NCBI RefSeq assembly: GCF_001545155.1
Contig: NZ_CP014226.1
Location: forward strand, 1,038,038-1,102,037
DNA from: Halomonas chromatireducens
GTDB taxonomy: Bacteria; Pseudomonadota; Gammaproteobacteria; Pseudomonadales; Halomonadaceae
Reading direction: 5' to 3'
DNA length: 64,000 bases
A program made the position numbers and the translations under genes. Below, piece after piece: positions 38,725 to 47,817 of the stretch (its first letter is position 1; every line of letters starts with the position of its first letter). The notes below the pieces were generated by a model that had not been told where the DNA came from, searched no databases, and saw only the letters and a list, made by a program, of their open reading frames with translations.

Positions 38725-40035
38725 ATGATGGCAGGTGGTCTTATCCTTAGTTTAGCCTCACGATTGTGGCGAAGGTTTTATCAGCGTGATAATGATGGCT
38801 GGGTTAAAAAGCAAGCACTGCTTGCTGGCCGATATGAAAAAATAAGAGAGAGATTAGTATTAAACATTGCTGATGGAAAAAAAATCAGGGTGTTGTTTCT
38901 GGTAAGAGAGAACCAGAAATGGGGCGCTCAGTCCCTTTATGAAGAACTTGAAAAAGATATAGCGTTTGAGCCTGTAGTCGTCGTGGCGCCTTTGAAACAG
39001 CTAGGCCGCTCTGTCGGGAAAACACAGTTGCTTCAACTGGGCGAGAATTATTCTTTTTTTAAGAATAAAAATATGAATGTAGAGCTTGGTTATGACCAGG
39101 GCCGGAAATGTTTTATTCCATTGAAAACCTTTTTTCCTGATGTCGTTTTCTATGATCAACCGTATGGCTTATCGTATTCTCATCGTATTGAAGTGGTGTC
39201 GCGTTATGCTTTGACATGTTATATCCCTTACGGCTATGGGCTCTATTTGGCTAGAGAGTCAGGGCAGTTATCGTCCAACTTTTTCCCATTGATATGGCGT
39301 GTTTATCTCGAGAGTAGAGGGCTGCTTAATGGCTGGGATGATAGCCCAATTGTCGAGTATGGTAATTATATCTATCTAGGGTATCCAAAGATGGATGCCT
39401 TGTTGTCTCAGTTACCAAGGTCTAGACATGCTGGATCTAGGATGGGCGAATCAGTCTCTTCTGAGAAAGTTGTCGTGTTTGCACCTCATCACTCATTGGA
39501 GAGTGGGCATCATAACCAATACGCCACTTTTCCTTGGAGTGGGGAAGATGTTCTTGAGCTTGCCAGGGGTACACCGCAATTCAGGTGGGTTTTCAAACCT
39601 CATCCTCGCTTGAAATATACATTGGTAAAATCTGGCACCATGAAAGCTGATGAAGTCGAAAAATACTATAAAAGCTGGAGGATGCTGCCAAATGCTGAAA
39701 TTGTTGACGATGGCGACTATCTCGAAATTCTCAAGCATTCAGACGCCATGATTACGGACTGCGGTTCTTTCTTACTTGAATATCTAATTACAGGAAAACC
39801 CCTAATTCACCTTGTCAATTCAGACTCTCAAGGATATAGTTCCTTTGGGGAGGAAGTCGTAAGAAACTTTTATAAAGCCGTAGATGGAGAAAGTCTATCA
39901 GTCTTGTTTGAGAGGGTGGTAGTAAACGGCGATGACTTTCTCTATGAAGAGCGGATCAGGAATGTTTGTTTACCAAGCGGTGTGGCAGGGCGTGAGATAA
40001 AAGATGATCTCAAGCGTGCGATTCTTGCCGTATAA
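38725..40035 (+). CDS. CDP-glycerol glycerophosphotransferase family protein (TagB/TagF-like)
   Basis: A 436-residue protein whose C-terminal half matches the Glyphos_transf family: VVVFAPHHSLESGHHNQYAT, WVFKPHPRLKY and DAMITDCGSFLLEYLITGKP. Such enzymes transfer glycerol phosphate or related alditol phosphates in teichoic-acid-like polymers and some Gram-negative capsules. No CDP-glycerol synthesis gene is nearby, so the donor is uncertain. ATG 38725 is used; the next codon region holds another ATG. The gene is AT-rich like its neighbours and follows the LicD-like gene closely. Confidence 0.75.
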   Translation: MMAGGLILSLASRLWRRFYQRDNDGWVKKQALLAGRYEKIRERLVLNIADGKKIRVLFLVRENQKWGAQSLYEELEKDIAFEPVVVVAPLKQLGRSVGKTQLLQLGENYSFFKNKNMNVELGYDQGRKCFIPLKTFFPDVVFYDQPYGLSYSHRIEVVSRYALTCYIPYGYGLYLARESGQLSSNFFPLIWRVYLESRGLLNGWDDSPIVEYGNYIYLGYPKMDALLSQLPRSRHAGSRMGESVSSEKVVVFAPHHSLESGHHNQYATFPWSGEDVLELARGTPQFRWVFKPHPRLKYTLVKSGTMKADEVEKYYKSWRMLPNAEIVDDGDYLEILKHSDAMITDCGSFLLEYLITGKPLIHLVNSDSQGYSSFGEEVVRNFYKAVDGESLSVLFERVVVNGDDFLYEERIRNVCLPSGVAGREIKDDLKRAILAV

Positions 40036-40069
40036 CCAACTCGAATGCAGTACTGAATAAGGTGTGGTG

Positions 40070-41821
40070 ATGTGGTTCTATAGGTTGTGCTGGCGCCAGT
40101 TCCATTGGTCTTCCTCGGTTCTAAAAAAGTTTATTTCTATAGTGCCGCTTCCGACTTTGGCGGTTATTTTACTTACTTTGCTGAGCCAAGGTGCGAAGCT
40201 ATTAGCCTTTTTCTTGCCATTGAAGGTTATTATCTTGATTGGCTCGACCGGAATTCCGCGATATTTTCCTTCCTCATGGGCTGCCTATGAAAAAGAACCT
40301 CTGGTTCTGGCTCTGAGCGCTGCATCAATTTTCTTTTTTCTGATCCATTTTATATCAGAAAATATGGCTTCAAAAGTTTCTGAGGTTGGTTCAAGCCGTA
40401 TCATAGCGCAGACGCGAAAACTACCAATTTTTACCAAGCAAAATGAACTTTCTTCTGAGGCCTATCACCGATTGTCCTCCAGTTTGGCAACCGTGGTTAT
40501 GGCATTCTCCTTGCTGGTTGTTTTTGGCGCGATTTATCCGCGGTTCTTGATGGCCGTGGTCGGTTATTTTTTATTTATTACTTTGATCATTACTGTAGTT
40601 GTTATGACTTTTGATGGCGGAAAGGCTTTTATTGAAAATAAAAGCGAGGAATTTTCAGGCTTTATTTTTGGTGGGGGATTCCTCTTTGTCTTCTCGTTTA
40701 TGGTTATGGATTTTTTGCTAGGCGATGGTCCGGGGTTCATGCAGGCTATTATTTGTTTGCTTCTATCCAGGCAATTGTTTAACAAAAGTCAGCGACTGGT
40801 CAAGGATGCATGCTGGTTGAATGAAAAAAAGCTGCAAATAAATGCGATTTTTTTCTCGCGTCATAAGTTTTTCAGAAGTGTTGAAGAAAGAGGTAATAAA
40901 AAACATCAGGATCTTCTTCGGCTGCCAGAGCGCCCCGATATTCTTCTTCATATGCTTAAAAAGTGTAGCCCCGACATTGTGGGCGATGAGTCCTCCGTGC
41001 TTTGCAGTTGGCAACAGAGCGGCATTAAAAATATTCATTTATTTTCTGTGAAATTGGCTTCCCAAGCTTCAATTTCGAGATCTTATTACCTGAAAATCTA
41101 TGATAGTCGGCTAAAGAAGCAGGCGGCTCATGAGATGGAGTTGTTGACCTGCTGCTATGATAATAAGCTGCCCGCGCTTTCGCTCGCGGGAGAGTGTCAG
41201 TGGGAGGGGTATAGTGTTCATTTATTTCATGGTTCTGGTGCGGAGGCTGTCTCAAGGCAGGATTTTAACAGGCTGGCGTTAGATCGGGTGACTACTTACT
41301 GGTCGATCAGCCTTCCAAAAAAATTAATTTCGAGATATCGCAAGGCGCACCCTTTGCTTCCTCAGAGGCTTGACAGTTCAACTATAAAGTGGCTGTCTAT
41401 AGTTTTCAATAATACAGAGCATGCAGAGAGTGTTGCACTCCTTGGCAGTCTTCTGGAGGAAATCAAGGAGTCCCTATCTTCGCTCCCCGTCGTATTGATC
41501 AATCCAGGCGTTTGCCCGGAAATGGTGTTTCTGAAAGCCGACGATAACTTTGAAGTCGGGCATTGGGGGCGGTGGCAGCTGGAACCAGTCGGTGCGGGGT
41601 TCGGCATAAGAAAAGGGTGGATTAAGGATTTGCGCTATGTATTCGATAGAGCATGTGAGCATAGAAGTGATTTTTATCCTTCAATGTTCCCTTTGGTCAG
41701 ACTCAGTGCTTACTGCCATTTGTTCGAACAACAGTTCAATCAGCAGCGTTATGCAGATGCGGTTGCCTTGATACCCGAGATGATTGCCTGTTTGCCTTCT
41801 CAGCAGAGTCTATCAGCGTGA
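40070..41821 (+). CDS. Membrane protein with a possible kinase-like C-terminal domain (unknown)
   Basis: About 583 residues, no family recognised. The N-terminal 220 residues hold five or six transmembrane segments, beginning PLPTLAVILLTLLSQGAKLL and recalling the membrane half of an ABC exporter but without an ATPase. The remainder is soluble; YYLKIYDSRLKKQAAHEMEL and later EVGHWGRWQLEPVGAGFG resemble the lysine/glutamate and metal-binding segments of aminoglycoside-phosphotransferase-like kinases. Key catalytic residues cannot be confirmed. The ATG at 40070 lies 7 nt after AAGG. It lies in the AT-rich part of the island and may modify or move a glycan intermediate. Confidence 0.5.
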   Translation: MWFYRLCWRQFHWSSSVLKKFISIVPLPTLAVILLTLLSQGAKLLAFFLPLKVIILIGSTGIPRYFPSSWAAYEKEPLVLALSAASIFFFLIHFISENMASKVSEVGSSRIIAQTRKLPIFTKQNELSSEAYHRLSSSLATVVMAFSLLVVFGAIYPRFLMAVVGYFLFITLIITVVVMTFDGGKAFIENKSEEFSGFIFGGGFLFVFSFMVMDFLLGDGPGFMQAIICLLLSRQLFNKSQRLVKDACWLNEKKLQINAIFFSRHKFFRSVEERGNKKHQDLLRLPERPDILLHMLKKCSPDIVGDESSVLCSWQQSGIKNIHLFSVKLASQASISRSYYLKIYDSRLKKQAAHEMELLTCCYDNKLPALSLAGECQWEGYSVHLFHGSGAEAVSRQDFNRLALDRVTTYWSISLPKKLISRYRKAHPLLPQRLDSSTIKWLSIVFNNTEHAESVALLGSLLEEIKESLSSLPVVLINPGVCPEMVFLKADDNFEVGHWGRWQLEPVGAGFGIRKGWIKDLRYVFDRACEHRSDFYPSMFPLVRLSAYCHLFEQQFNQQRYADAVALIPEMIACLPSQQSLSA

Positions 41822-41861
41822 CTTCGCTGTCCTACATTTTCCGAGACCTTTTGGTGTATCT

Positions 41862-42290
41862 GTGAGAGTCCTTCTGGTTGCGTCTTTCGGGGGGCACTGG
41901 GTGCAGCTGCAGCGCTTGGCCACGCTGCTGGAAGTGGAGGAGCAGGTGTTCGTCTCCACGGCCGGGAAGCAGAATGGTGGAGCGGCCTATTATCTCGATG
42001 ATTTTAGTGTGCTTGAGCTCTGGCGGGGCGTGCGTCAACTGCCCAGGGCTTTCGGTATCGTGCGTCGTAGCCGGCCAGACCTGATCATCAGCACCGGCGC
42101 TGCGCCCGGATTGCTGGTACTCTTCGCCGGCTTCCTGCTGGGCAAAAAGACCCTGTGGGTGGACAGTATCGCCAATTGCCGTCGGTTGTCGCTCTCGGGG
42201 CGCGTGGCCAAGCTGTTTGCCAGCCAGGTGCTAACCCAGTGGCCGGAGCTGGCCACGGGGCGCGTGCGCTACCTGGGGAGGCTGCTATGA
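41862..42290 (+). CDS. Alg14-like glycosyltransferase membrane subunit (PssD/EpsE type)
   Basis: A 142-residue protein with VRVLLVASFGGHWVQLQRLA at the N-terminus and PDLIISTGAAPGLLVLFAGF, the Alg14/PssD pattern. In bacteria it anchors and activates the Alg13-like catalytic partner encoded next; the pair transfers a sugar to a lipid-linked intermediate. A GTG start at 41862 is chosen because homology begins there. G+C rises towards host values from this gene on. The stop overlaps the next start (ATGA). Confidence 0.8.
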   Translation: MRVLLVASFGGHWVQLQRLATLLEVEEQVFVSTAGKQNGGAAYYLDDFSVLELWRGVRQLPRAFGIVRRSRPDLIISTGAAPGLLVLFAGFLLGKKTLWVDSIANCRRLSLSGRVAKLFASQVLTQWPELATGRVRYLGRLL

Positions 42291-42796
42291 GGGTGCTGTT
42301 TGCTGCGGGTACCCAGTTTTCCTTTCCGCGGTTGGACGAGGCGGTGCTGAGCGTGGCTCGCCAGCGGCCAGCGTGGAAGCTGGTCTACCAGGCCGGGCCA
42401 GGGGCGTCGCTCCAGCGCTTCGCGTCGTTGGCAAACCTGGATGCGCAAGCATTATTCAGCGCTAGTGAGTTCATCTCAATATTCGATAATGCTGATTTGG
42501 TAGTGACGCACGCCGGAATGGGCAATATCATGGCGTGCCTGGAGCAGGGCAAGCCATTTCTGATGCTGCCGAGGCTTGCGCGGCTGGGGGAGCATCGCAA
42601 TGACCATCAGGTGGATACCGCCGAGGCCATCTCGCGTATCTATGGCGTACCGTTTTTTCAAGACGTCGAACCGTTGGTCGAGGCCGTGCTTGATGGGCCG
42701 GCAGCCCTGGCTCCGCCCGCTGCGCCGGCCCAACGCATTCACGATGAGCGTCAGGCCTTTGGCAAGCAGCTAAAAGCACTGATTCAGCAACTGTAA
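42287..42796 (+). CDS. Alg13-like glycosyltransferase catalytic subunit (PssE type)
   Basis: A 169-residue GT28 C-terminal-domain protein: VLFAAGTQFSFPRLDEAV, DLVVTHAGMGNIMACLEQGK and MLPRLARLGEHRNDHQ are the UDP-sugar-binding segments of Alg13/PssE. It works with the preceding subunit at the inner membrane. Confidence 0.82.
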   Translation: MRVLFAAGTQFSFPRLDEAVLSVARQRPAWKLVYQAGPGASLQRFASLANLDAQALFSASEFISIFDNADLVVTHAGMGNIMACLEQGKPFLMLPRLARLGEHRNDHQVDTAEAISRIYGVPFFQDVEPLVEAVLDGPAALAPPAAPAQRIHDERQAFGKQLKALIQQL

Positions 42797-42813
42797 GGAT
42801 CGTCGTAGAACTG

Positions 42814-44196
42814 ATGAGTAAAAGCACCTTCGGTTTTGCCGACCGATACCCTGCCCAGTTGATCGTTCCTTTCGTTGATTTCATGGCCATCGTGGGCGGT
42901 GGCCTGCTGGCCTATTGGCTTCGTTTCGGTAGCTTTGACTTGCATGAACGGTATTGGCTTGCCATTGCCATCATGTGTTTGCTTGTTATTCTGCTCAATA
43001 CCGTTCAAGGCGGCTACGAGCGTTGGCGTATCAGCCGCATCTCGTCACTGCTTGGCAAACTTTGTCTGGTCTGGCTGACGGTGGCGATCATAGCTGCGTC
43101 GCTGATCTTTTTTGCCCATGCTGCCGAGCGGTTCTCACGGCTCTGGATCGGCTTCACCCTGGTTATCTCCTTTTTGGTCTCTGGCGGCAGCCGTGTGCTG
43201 GCACAGGTGCTGCTACGTAGTGCTCGGCGGCGCGGATGGTCGCAGCGTCCTGTCTTCTTGGTAGGGCCTGGCGAGCAGATCCTTCGCGTGGCCGCTGGCA
43301 TGCGCAACTCGCCCGCCGAAGGGTATGCGCTGGCAGGTATCGAGCGCATGTCGGCGCCTCCCGAAGCTGGTTGTTTGAAACGGTTGGCGCGCCGCGTGGA
43401 AGAGTCGGGGGCGCGAGAAGTGTGGATCTGCGTCCCGCTCGAGATGGGAGGGGTAGTGCGTACGATTTTCTACGCGCTGCGCTACCATACCGCCGAGGTC
43501 CGCTTCGTTCCTGACTTCAAGGATATGCATTTGCTCAATCATCGCATGAGTCAAGTAGCAGGGCAGTTGTCCATTGATCTTAGCGTGACCCCCATTGATG
43601 GGGTGGCGCGCATCGTCAAACGCCTTGAGGACCTGGTTCTCGGCTCGTTTTTTTCGTTACTGGCATTGCCGATCTGCTTGATCATTGCGGTTGCCATCAA
43701 GGCCACGTCACCTGGACCGGTGCTGTTCAAGCAGTACCGTACTGGTGCCAACGGCAAATTGTTCAAGGTGTACAAGTTCCGCTCCATGGCGGTACACCAG
43801 GAAGTGGGGGGATGTGTCACCCAGGCCAGGAAGGGCGACCCACGGGTAACTCGGCTGGGGGCCTTATTGCGCCGCACCTCACTTGATGAGCTACCGCAGT
43901 TCTACAATGTGCTGCAAGGGCGCATGGCTATCGTGGGGCCTCGGCCGCATGCATTGGCCCACAACGAGCATTACAAGGACCTGGTGGAATCCTACATGAA
44001 GCGTCACAAGGTCAAGCCCGGGATCACCGGCTGGGCCCAGGTCAACGGCCTTCGGGGTGAAACGGACACCGTGGATAAGATGGAGCGCCGCGTTCAGTGC
44101 GACCTGTGGTACATCGACAACTGGTCGTTGTGGCTTGACCTGCGCATCATCGGACTGACGATAGTCAAGGGGTTCATCAACCCTAACGCCTACTGA
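42814..44196 (+). CDS. Polyprenyl-phosphate sugar phosphotransferase (WcaJ-like)
   Basis: A 460-residue initiating transferase. Four or five N-terminal transmembrane segments precede a CoA-binding-like region and the C-terminal bacterial sugar transferase domain: SPGPVLFKQYRTGANGKLFK, FKVYKFRSM, RTSLDELPQFYNVLQGRM, VGPRPHA and KPGITGWAQVNGLRG. It attaches the first sugar-1-phosphate to undecaprenyl phosphate, starting the repeat unit of the polysaccharide. Length and motifs fit the undecaprenyl-phosphate glucose phosphotransferase group. Confidence 0.88.
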   Translation: MSKSTFGFADRYPAQLIVPFVDFMAIVGGGLLAYWLRFGSFDLHERYWLAIAIMCLLVILLNTVQGGYERWRISRISSLLGKLCLVWLTVAIIAASLIFFAHAAERFSRLWIGFTLVISFLVSGGSRVLAQVLLRSARRRGWSQRPVFLVGPGEQILRVAAGMRNSPAEGYALAGIERMSAPPEAGCLKRLARRVEESGAREVWICVPLEMGGVVRTIFYALRYHTAEVRFVPDFKDMHLLNHRMSQVAGQLSIDLSVTPIDGVARIVKRLEDLVLGSFFSLLALPICLIIAVAIKATSPGPVLFKQYRTGANGKLFKVYKFRSMAVHQEVGGCVTQARKGDPRVTRLGALLRRTSLDELPQFYNVLQGRMAIVGPRPHALAHNEHYKDLVESYMKRHKVKPGITGWAQVNGLRGETDTVDKMERRVQCDLWYIDNWSLWLDLRIIGLTIVKGFINPNAY

Positions 44197-44212
44197 TGCT
44201 TCGGTGGCAGGG

Positions 44213-44221
44213 TGCTATAAT
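44213..44221 (+). promoter_or_regulatory. Extended -10 promoter overlapping the terminator
   Basis: TGCTATAAT is a perfect extended -10 element. The predicted start, about 7 bases downstream near 44228, falls inside the left arm of the terminator hairpin that follows, so transcripts from here would lack that arm and escape termination. The likely target is the O-antigen ligase gene. Confidence 0.5.
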
Positions 44222-44222
44222 C

Positions 44223-44247
44223 GGCCGGCTTTGATGCCGGCCTTTTT
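44223..44247 (+). terminator. Rho-independent terminator after the WcaJ-like gene
   Basis: GGCCGGC (44223-44229) and GCCGGCC (44236-44242) form a perfect 7-bp GC stem with a six-base loop, followed at once by TTTTT. Confidence 0.85.
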
Positions 44248-44268
44248 GATTCTGGAGTTCCATTTTCG

Positions 44269-45534
44269 ATGTTTTCTTTTGATTATCAGCGTGTTGGGGC
44301 TCCCGTACTTATGCGGCACTACACCAGCCTGGCTGTATTTCTGCTGGGGGCCATTGCACTCATCGTGTCCAGTGGATATTCGCTGGGTGCAGTGATGCTG
44401 CTGCTGGGTAGCGTTTTCTTGCTGGTCAAGCGCCCAGACCTGAACCTGGATCGCAGTGACTGGCTGGTCATGGCAGCCCTGGTTGCCTACGCGAGTGTCG
44501 GCATGGCGGAGGCCTGGTGGGACGGGCAGGGCACGCGTGGTATCGACAAGCCGATTCGCTTTGTACTCGCCATACCGGCCATGCTGCTGATCATGGCCTA
44601 CCCGCCCCGCCTTGCCTGGATGTGGAGCGGGATTGCCACGGGGGCCGTTGGCGCGGGGATATGGGCTGGCTGGCAGAAACTGGTGGAGGGGGCCTGGCGC
44701 GCCGAGGGACACACCCATGTGATTCAGTTTGGCAACCTGAGTATGTTGCTGGGGGTCTTGTGCCTTGCCGGGCTTGGCTGGGCCGTTGTGCAGCCACGGC
44801 GCAATCTATGGTTCGCAGTATTGTTGCTGGGCGCCTTGGGGGGAATCCTCGGTTCGCTTTTTTCGGGTAGTCGCGGTGGCTGGATCGGTTTTCCGATCGT
44901 GCTGTTGGTACTCTATCGCGGCTATGGAAGGCAGCTGCCGGGCAGGATCAAGGTGGCTGTTCTCGCCGCAGTGGTGGTGGGTGCCAGCTCGGTTTACGCA
45001 TTACCACATACAGGCGTTCAATCTCGGGTGCATGAGGCGTTCAGTGATGTCGAGCGCTATATCAGCGGTGAGAGCCGCACGAGCTCCGTGGGTGCCCGTT
45101 TCGAGATGTGGAAAGGGGCTTACCATCTGATCCTTGAGAAGCCCGTCACCGGTTGGGGTCATCTTGGATACCGTGAGGGCATGGATCGGTTGGCGGAAGA
45201 GGATGTGATTCACCCGGGGGTCACGATCTACGGGCACGCCCATAATGAGTTCATCGATGCCTTTGCCAAGCGTGGTGTCATTGGCCTTGCGGTGCTGCTG
45301 GCCTTGTATTTGATCCCGATGAGGTTCTTTGCACGCCACATGACGGCGAGGAACCTTGAATTGCGATCTCTTGCGGTGGCCGGTGTGCTGCTGTCAGTTG
45401 CCTATATCGACTTCGGCCTGTCGCAGGTCTTCCTGGCCCACAATAGCGGGGTGATGATGTATGCGTTCTGGCTAGCGGTGCTGTATGGTACAACGAAATC
45501 GATTGTAAATAGGCTGGCTGCAACAAAGACGTAG
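44269..45534 (+). CDS. O-antigen ligase family protein (Wzy/WaaL-like)
   Basis: A 421-residue polytopic protein with about ten hydrophobic segments and the Wzy_C region: GSRGGWIGFPIVLLVL followed by a large periplasmic loop ending GHAHNEFIDAFAKRGVIGL, where the conserved HNEF is typical of O-antigen ligases and polymerases. It would polymerise repeat units or join the glycan to its acceptor at the periplasmic face. Confidence 0.83.
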   Translation: MFSFDYQRVGAPVLMRHYTSLAVFLLGAIALIVSSGYSLGAVMLLLGSVFLLVKRPDLNLDRSDWLVMAALVAYASVGMAEAWWDGQGTRGIDKPIRFVLAIPAMLLIMAYPPRLAWMWSGIATGAVGAGIWAGWQKLVEGAWRAEGHTHVIQFGNLSMLLGVLCLAGLGWAVVQPRRNLWFAVLLLGALGGILGSLFSGSRGGWIGFPIVLLVLYRGYGRQLPGRIKVAVLAAVVVGASSVYALPHTGVQSRVHEAFSDVERYISGESRTSSVGARFEMWKGAYHLILEKPVTGWGHLGYREGMDRLAEEDVIHPGVTIYGHAHNEFIDAFAKRGVIGLAVLLALYLIPMRFFARHMTARNLELRSLAVAGVLLSVAYIDFGLSQVFLAHNSGVMMYAFWLAVLYGTTKSIVNRLAATKT

Positions 45535-45540
45535 TACATC

Positions 45541-46605
45541 ATGACCCGTGTCCTTTTTATAACGGATCATCTCGGCGGCGGAGGGGCACCGATTTCCATC
45601 CTTGCCCTGGCTTCCACTCTTGCTGAGCGTGGTTGTTTGGTGACGATCGTCTCCCTGCAGGATAAGATCTGGCACGAGCCACCCGAGGGCGTTGACTTTC
45701 AAGTATTGAGCTTTACCTACCGTGGCTTTTGGCAGAAATTTCGGCGTTATCATCTTCATGCCCTTCGTTTGAATGACTGGTTTGCCAGTCAACCCGAGCC
45801 CTTCGACCTCGTCATTGCCAACATGCATTATAGCCATCAGGTGGTGATTCGTTCTTGCCTGGCTAACAGGGCGTGGCTCTGCATTCGCACCGATCCTGGT
45901 GCTGAAGTGGCAGGATCGCGACGGTCAGGAAGACTTGCACGGTTTCGACATCTTTATCATGGACGACGGGTGCTGTGTATTTCACAAGGTATACGGAACT
46001 CGTTGGCGGAACTTGACATCGTTCCTGCTGAAGCTCAGGTGGTGCATAACGTCATTGATGCAAGTGGTATACAGCAGGCTATGCAAGCCCCCGTTCCGTA
46101 TGATGATTTTATCGTCTACGTCGGGCGCCTGGATAGGCGACACAAGCGTTATGACAGGCTCTTCCAGGCATATAAAGCGAGCGGTGTTTCCCAGCACCTG
46201 GTGGTGGTTGGCGATGGCGAGGTCGACGAAGCCAAGGTGCTTACCGTCGCACTCGGTATCGCGGAGCGGGTAATTTTCGTGGGTAAGCAGCTGAATCCCT
46301 ACCCATACATCTATCATGCGCGGCTGCTCGTTCTCTCGTCGGATTGTGAAGGTTTTGGCCGGGTGATCGCTGAATCCCTGGTGTGCGGCACGCCCGTTGC
46401 CAGCACTGATTGCCCTTCAGGGCCAAGAGATATACTAAAGGGCGATCTTTCTAACTGTTTGGTGCCTCTCGATGATGGTGAGTCACTGGGGCGGCGCATA
46501 GCCGAGATGGTGAAAAACCCGCCGGCCATCCGGCCAGAGCATTATGCGGCTTTCATGCCCGAGGTTATTGCCGATCAATATTCATACTTGTTTGACGCAA
46601 ACTAA
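45541..46605 (+). CDS. Glycosyltransferase family 4
   Basis: A 354-residue GT-B glycosyltransferase: N-terminal RVLFITDHLGGGGAPISILA (acceptor domain) and C-terminal DDFIVYVGRLDRRHKRYDRL plus SSDCEGFGRVIAESLVCGTP, the EX7E-type donor-binding motif. It adds a sugar to the lipid-linked repeat unit. It follows the ligase gene with a 6-bp gap and converges with the truncated glycosyltransferase on the other strand. Confidence 0.85.
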   Translation: MTRVLFITDHLGGGGAPISILALASTLAERGCLVTIVSLQDKIWHEPPEGVDFQVLSFTYRGFWQKFRRYHLHALRLNDWFASQPEPFDLVIANMHYSHQVVIRSCLANRAWLCIRTDPGAEVAGSRRSGRLARFRHLYHGRRVLCISQGIRNSLAELDIVPAEAQVVHNVIDASGIQQAMQAPVPYDDFIVYVGRLDRRHKRYDRLFQAYKASGVSQHLVVVGDGEVDEAKVLTVALGIAERVIFVGKQLNPYPYIYHARLLVLSSDCEGFGRVIAESLVCGTPVASTDCPSGPRDILKGDLSNCLVPLDDGESLGRRIAEMVKNPPAIRPEHYAAFMPEVIADQYSYLFDAN

Positions 46606-46659
46606 GCGTGTCGGCTGGCTGATTAATGTGTCAGCAGTCTCTGCTTGTTTTTCTCTCGA

Positions 46660-47059
46660 TCATAGTGCCTCGAACTTTGGAAGCACGTTTTCGGTCAGGA
46701 ACTGCTGATAGTAGCGCTCATCCACTTCGACCGGAGAAGAGTCCATACGGGCAATCGCTTCCGCCAAGCCTTTCTCGTCGTCTTGATCAACGAGATAGTC
46801 GGCAAGCGAATCCGTGAGGATTTCCCTGGGACCGCTGGGGCAGTCCACACTTATTACCGGCGTATGGAGAAGCAGGGCTTCTATCAGCACGCGCGGGAGC
46901 CCTTCCGCATCGGAAGTCAAGATCAGGGCCTTCGCGTTCTGAATGAAAGGGTAGGGGTTCGTTCGGTAACCCAGCATGACGACTTTGTTGTCCAACCCGA
47001 GTTCTGTCACGAGTTGACGGATCTCGGCTTCGGTCTCTCCCTTGCCCAGCAGGAGCAGT
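46660..47059 (-). pseudogene. Glycosyltransferase family 4, C-terminal remnant
   Basis: The minus strand encodes about 130 residues of a GT4 C-terminal domain: LLLLGKGETEAEIRQLVTEL, LILTSDAEGLPRVLIEALLL and DCPSGPREILTDSLADYLVD. Homology ends at about 47059 upstream of LLLLGKG, followed upstream by an in-frame stop and by DNA of the next chromosomal gene. The N-terminal acceptor domain is missing, so the gene was cut at the right edge of the island. It resembles, but does not duplicate, the neighbouring GT4. Confidence 0.78.
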
Positions 47060-47137
47060 GGTGTTGATAGTGGTCAGGAGGGTACCCTGCTAGTCGTAGG
47101 TGAATTTGCCGCGTCAACCGGAGCCCAGGAAGCCGCC

Positions 47138-47548
47138 ATGGCCACCATTGAACACAGTGCAATACTCAGGGCCTCGCCGGAGCGCGTCTTTGCGCTTCTG
47201 GAGCGGGTCGAAGACTTCGTCGAGTACTCCGACATGATCCAGGCGATCGAACCGTTGGGCGGCGAGCGTTACCGCTGGCATGTTCGCGCGGTGGGTATGG
47301 ACTGGTCCTTCGATGTGGAAATTACCGAGAAGCAACCGCCGAAGACGCTGGCCTGGGAATCGCTGGAAGGGGTGCGCAATCAGGGCTGCTATCGGCTCAC
47401 GCCAGTGGCGGAAGGCACCCAGGTGGCACTTACCGTGACCTATGTCATTCGCAACCGGATGGTGGAGAAAGCGGTGACGCGTGCCGCCAGGCCGCTGGTC
47501 AACAAGGTCAGCCGTCAAATTCTCGAGCGCGTAGAGGCTAAGCTGTGA
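47138..47548 (+). CDS. SRPBCC (START-like) family protein
   Basis: A 136-residue START/polyketide-cyclase-like protein: ATIEHSAILRASPERVFALL at the N-terminus and the C-terminal helix VTRAARPLVNKVSRQILERV. Function unknown; it resembles COQ10/RatA-like lipid-binding proteins only in fold. The ATG at 47138 begins the homology; the in-frame codons before it cross the island junction. Confidence 0.72.
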   Translation: MATIEHSAILRASPERVFALLERVEDFVEYSDMIQAIEPLGGERYRWHVRAVGMDWSFDVEITEKQPPKTLAWESLEGVRNQGCYRLTPVAEGTQVALTVTYVIRNRMVEKAVTRAARPLVNKVSRQILERVEAKL

Positions 47549-47594
47549 TTCAATCGACTCGACGAGGCCACCGGCCTCATTCGAGGATGCATCG

Positions 47595-47759
47595 ATGATC
47601 AAGGGGCTACTGTGGTGTTTGACCCTGCTGGTCCTCCAGCTGGGATTGCTGCGTTACGTGGACCTGCGTGTCGCGGCCATGCCGCGATTGGAAGACGCGC
47701 CGGAAGCCTCTCCCGGCAACGCGTCGTCACTCGGCCGGGAGGGTGGTCTCGACGCGTGA
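47595..47759 (+). CDS. Small membrane-anchored protein (hypothetical)
   Basis: A 54-codon frame starts with a hydrophobic segment (MIKGLLWCLTLLVLQLGLL) followed by a short polar tail. A GAGG sequence lies about 10 bases upstream. It is between two same-strand genes and may be a genuine small membrane protein; there is no family evidence. Confidence 0.35.
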   Translation: MIKGLLWCLTLLVLQLGLLRYVDLRVAAMPRLEDAPEASPGNASSLGREGGLDA

Positions 47760-47817
47760 CCCAGGCACCGTCGCATGGCACCATGTGCCCTTTCCAAAGG
47801 GCGAGCGAGACAAGCTA

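Noticed and set aside
45541..47059. Possible frameshifted duplication of one glycosyltransferase gene
   Set aside because: The complete and truncated GT4 sequences share family motifs but differ throughout and lie on opposite strands.
47138..47548. RatA toxin of the RatA/RatB pair
   Set aside because: The fold is similar, but the usual RatA N-terminal sequence and neighbouring genes (ratB, smpB) are absent.
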